From positions 1 to 64,000 of the forward strand of contig CAXKVR010000187.1 in assembly GCA_964058845.1 (NCBI GenBank): 64,000 nucleotides of DNA. The letters run 5' to 3'. This DNA comes from Carex sylvatica. Lineage: Eukaryota; Streptophyta; Magnoliopsida; Poales; Cyperaceae. The position numbers were made by a program, and so were the translations under genes. Of this stretch, positions 62,073-64,000 are shown piece after piece (within the stretch, counting starts at the first letter, position 1; each line of letters starts with the position of its first letter). The notes under the pieces are model-generated. The model was not told the origin of the DNA, did not search any database, and worked only from the letters and a program-made list of their open reading frames with translations.

Positions 62073-62482
62073 GAGTAAAACTAGGGTGTTCTTAAGTTCA
62101 CCAAGCTCCTTGGTGAACTCAAGTATAAAACTCATTGAATTGACTTCAAATGACAAATCTGAACTGTTAAACCCGCCTATCTTACGAGTGATACGTCTAC
62201 ATGTGAAAATTTTAAACATTCGAATTAATTTAGTATAAAATCAAGCGGTCAAAATTAGAAGATTAATAAATTAATTTTAAATCATTCATTTTTTAATCTT
62301 TTTGACCACTTGACTTTACACAAAATTAATTTTAAAATTATTATTTTTTACTTGTAAATGCATCACTCGTAAGATAGACGGGTTTCAACGGTTCGAATTT
62401 ATTATTTGAAGTCGATTCGATAGGTTTTAGACTTGAATTCATCAAGAGACTTGATGAACTTAAAAACACTCTAGTTTTACTC
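62073..62482. mobile_element. MULE-type fold-back MITE (410 bp), TSD CATATTATA
   Basis: Ends GAGTAAAACTAGGGTGTTC and, inverted, GAGTAAAACTAGAGTGTTT extend as inverted repeats of about 150 bp. A perfect 9-bp duplication CATATTATA (62064-62072, 62483-62491) flanks it. It is non-coding. The hairpin CACCAAGCTCCTTGGTG occurs within the left arm. Confidence 0.92.
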
Positions 62483-62491
62483 CATATTATA

Positions 62492-64000
62492 TATAAATTT
62501 ATCTTAAAACTTATATATTTATATATTATGTAAACTATCATGTAGTGTGGCTTCAGCGCTATTATCTCAGCTAAGACCTCATTGTTACGAACTGTTATCT
62601 CATTTATTTGTTATCCATTTTGACTATATGATTCGCATTACTTATAATTCGTAAAAAGCATCAACAAAACAAAACAATGTGCTGTTCTATATCTAAAGCT
62701 AATTTAAATGTAAAATTATGTGTAGAAAAACTAATTATTATAAAAAAAATAGAGTCCAACTAATATGACATCGGTGTCATATCAATCTATATAACACAAA
62801 TTTCAAAATCTTTCGAATTGATAACGATAGAAAACGCGATATTTAAAAATTTGCAGCTGGTTCATCCTCAAAAAAATAGTAAAAAAATTTGCAGCTGATT
62901 TTCAATATATCTAAAAAAAAATTTACTATTTTTTTTAAAAAAAATGTAAAATTTAGTCTCCAAACACATATTAATATGTAGAACAAGATGAACGATTCGG
63001 ATCGACCATTAAGATTTTAAAAAATTGAATATTGAGTTGTTGCACAGAGGCTCTCTATGCTATGCATAGCATGCTAGCATATTCTCTATTATGATATTTT
63101 CAATTTGCAGTAAGTCGACGTAATTTCTCATTGAACTTTATTATACGAATTGACTTTTTGTCATTCATTACGTACAGCTAATTAGTTTAATTGAATGGAT
63201 TAAACCTAATTGTACTAGCAATTGATTCATAACATGTGCTGCCTTTATTGTAATCCCAAAATTAATTCAACCTAATTATAATTAAACATTACGATATCCG
63301 GTTGATTAAGTTTCTAAATCATACTTATGTCTACGTTTTTCTTCCAATTTGCCTATACTTAATTAGTTATAATATTTTACGTACCGAATTAATGCACAAT
63401 AATTTATATTACAAAATGTAAGATAAGACTCGTCTTGTTATGTGAACAAAATACATCTATTTAATTCTTAACTGCCGGATAAATTATAGCAGAACAACTC
63501 ATTTATCTAGAATACCTTAGTTCTTCAATATTAAAATATCTACAGTCAGTCAACCAATTTGAACTTTGAAGGGTCAAAGAAGAATGAAGAGAGAGGAACC
63601 TCAATTGCTTGATCTGCAAACAATATAACACGATAATGTCCTTACCTCATAAGTCATATATACCTGTTTGGATTGTCGAGGAAATTTCCCAGCTAATCTG
63701 AATTTCAACTAGACGACTAGGAACTAAGGAATATCCAACAATTATGGAAATAAATTGAGTCATGAGGTACTACTTGAAGACGACAAATAATTAAATTATC
63801 AACTGGGCCATGAGAGATCATTGGCGGATAGTTAGAAGCTCTATGAAAGTCTACCATTGTCACTGTCAACTGGGCCATGCCTAAACCTGAGCTTAAGAAA
63901 TAAAACACTAGCTATCTACCAACTCTACTCATACGGTCATACCTCTTTGCAAATCTTGCAAACGACTGATCTCCACCAAATTTGGTATCACTTATGAGGA
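62492..64000. other. AT-rich intergenic, no gene seen
   Basis: No coding, RNA or element feature could be supported. The phrase CAACTGGGCCATG occurs twice (about 63799 and 63867). Confidence 0.45.

Overview
This window is repeat-rich nuclear DNA from a flowering plant, probably a dicot. It is AT-rich with long gene-poor stretches, GT-AG introns, a plant-type B-box gene, plant receptor-like kinase exons, and dense nesting of Mutator-like (MULE), hAT, Copia, Gypsy-like and LINE elements. I see only one host gene that looks intact: a single-B-box zinc-finger gene on the minus strand (exons 33477-33133 and 32567-32367).

Layout. 1-7905: the remains of a two-gene Mutator unit. A MURA transposase (plus strand, running in from the left edge) and a plant-mobile-domain (PMD) gene (minus strand) lie tail to tail. 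The PMD gene is split by a 1,982-bp solo LTR with a perfect 5-bp target duplication. 7906-11711: AT-rich flank, then a probable Gypsy-type solo LTR. 11712-15455: a truncated ORF, a 105-bp tandem array interrupted by a 1,606-bp MULE with about 310-bp inverted ends, and one end of an hAT-like element. 15477-19217: a 3.74-kb Pack-MULE carrying the last exon of a ribosomal protein L7 gene. 20185-25854: a complete but dead hAT element. 29832-34185: hAT and MULE miniature elements around the B-box gene. 36158-37245: a 5'-truncated LINE. 42099-43975: an internally deleted Copia element with further insertions in its 3' LTR. 44671-46113, 56896-60204 and 60707-61308: three kinase-only receptor-kinase remnants. 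46497-51247: a full-length defective Copia between the first two kinases. 51477-53418: a second MURA relic. 54673-55822: a fold-back element with a second copy of its own family nested inside. 61788-62482: two small inverted-repeat elements.

Target-site duplications could be read for eleven elements: six MULE-type (9 bp, one with a single mismatch), two hAT (8 bp) and three LTR (5 bp). These fix exact ends and nesting order. Several reading frames have stop codons where tryptophan is expected, consistent with G-to-A decay of methylated repeats. The RLK fragments look like a decayed tandem cluster that has lost its ectodomains. No previously undescribed functional system is evident. The most notable items are the MURA+PMD unit, the L7 Pack-MULE and the shared palindromic MULE ends, and the self-nested fold-back element.
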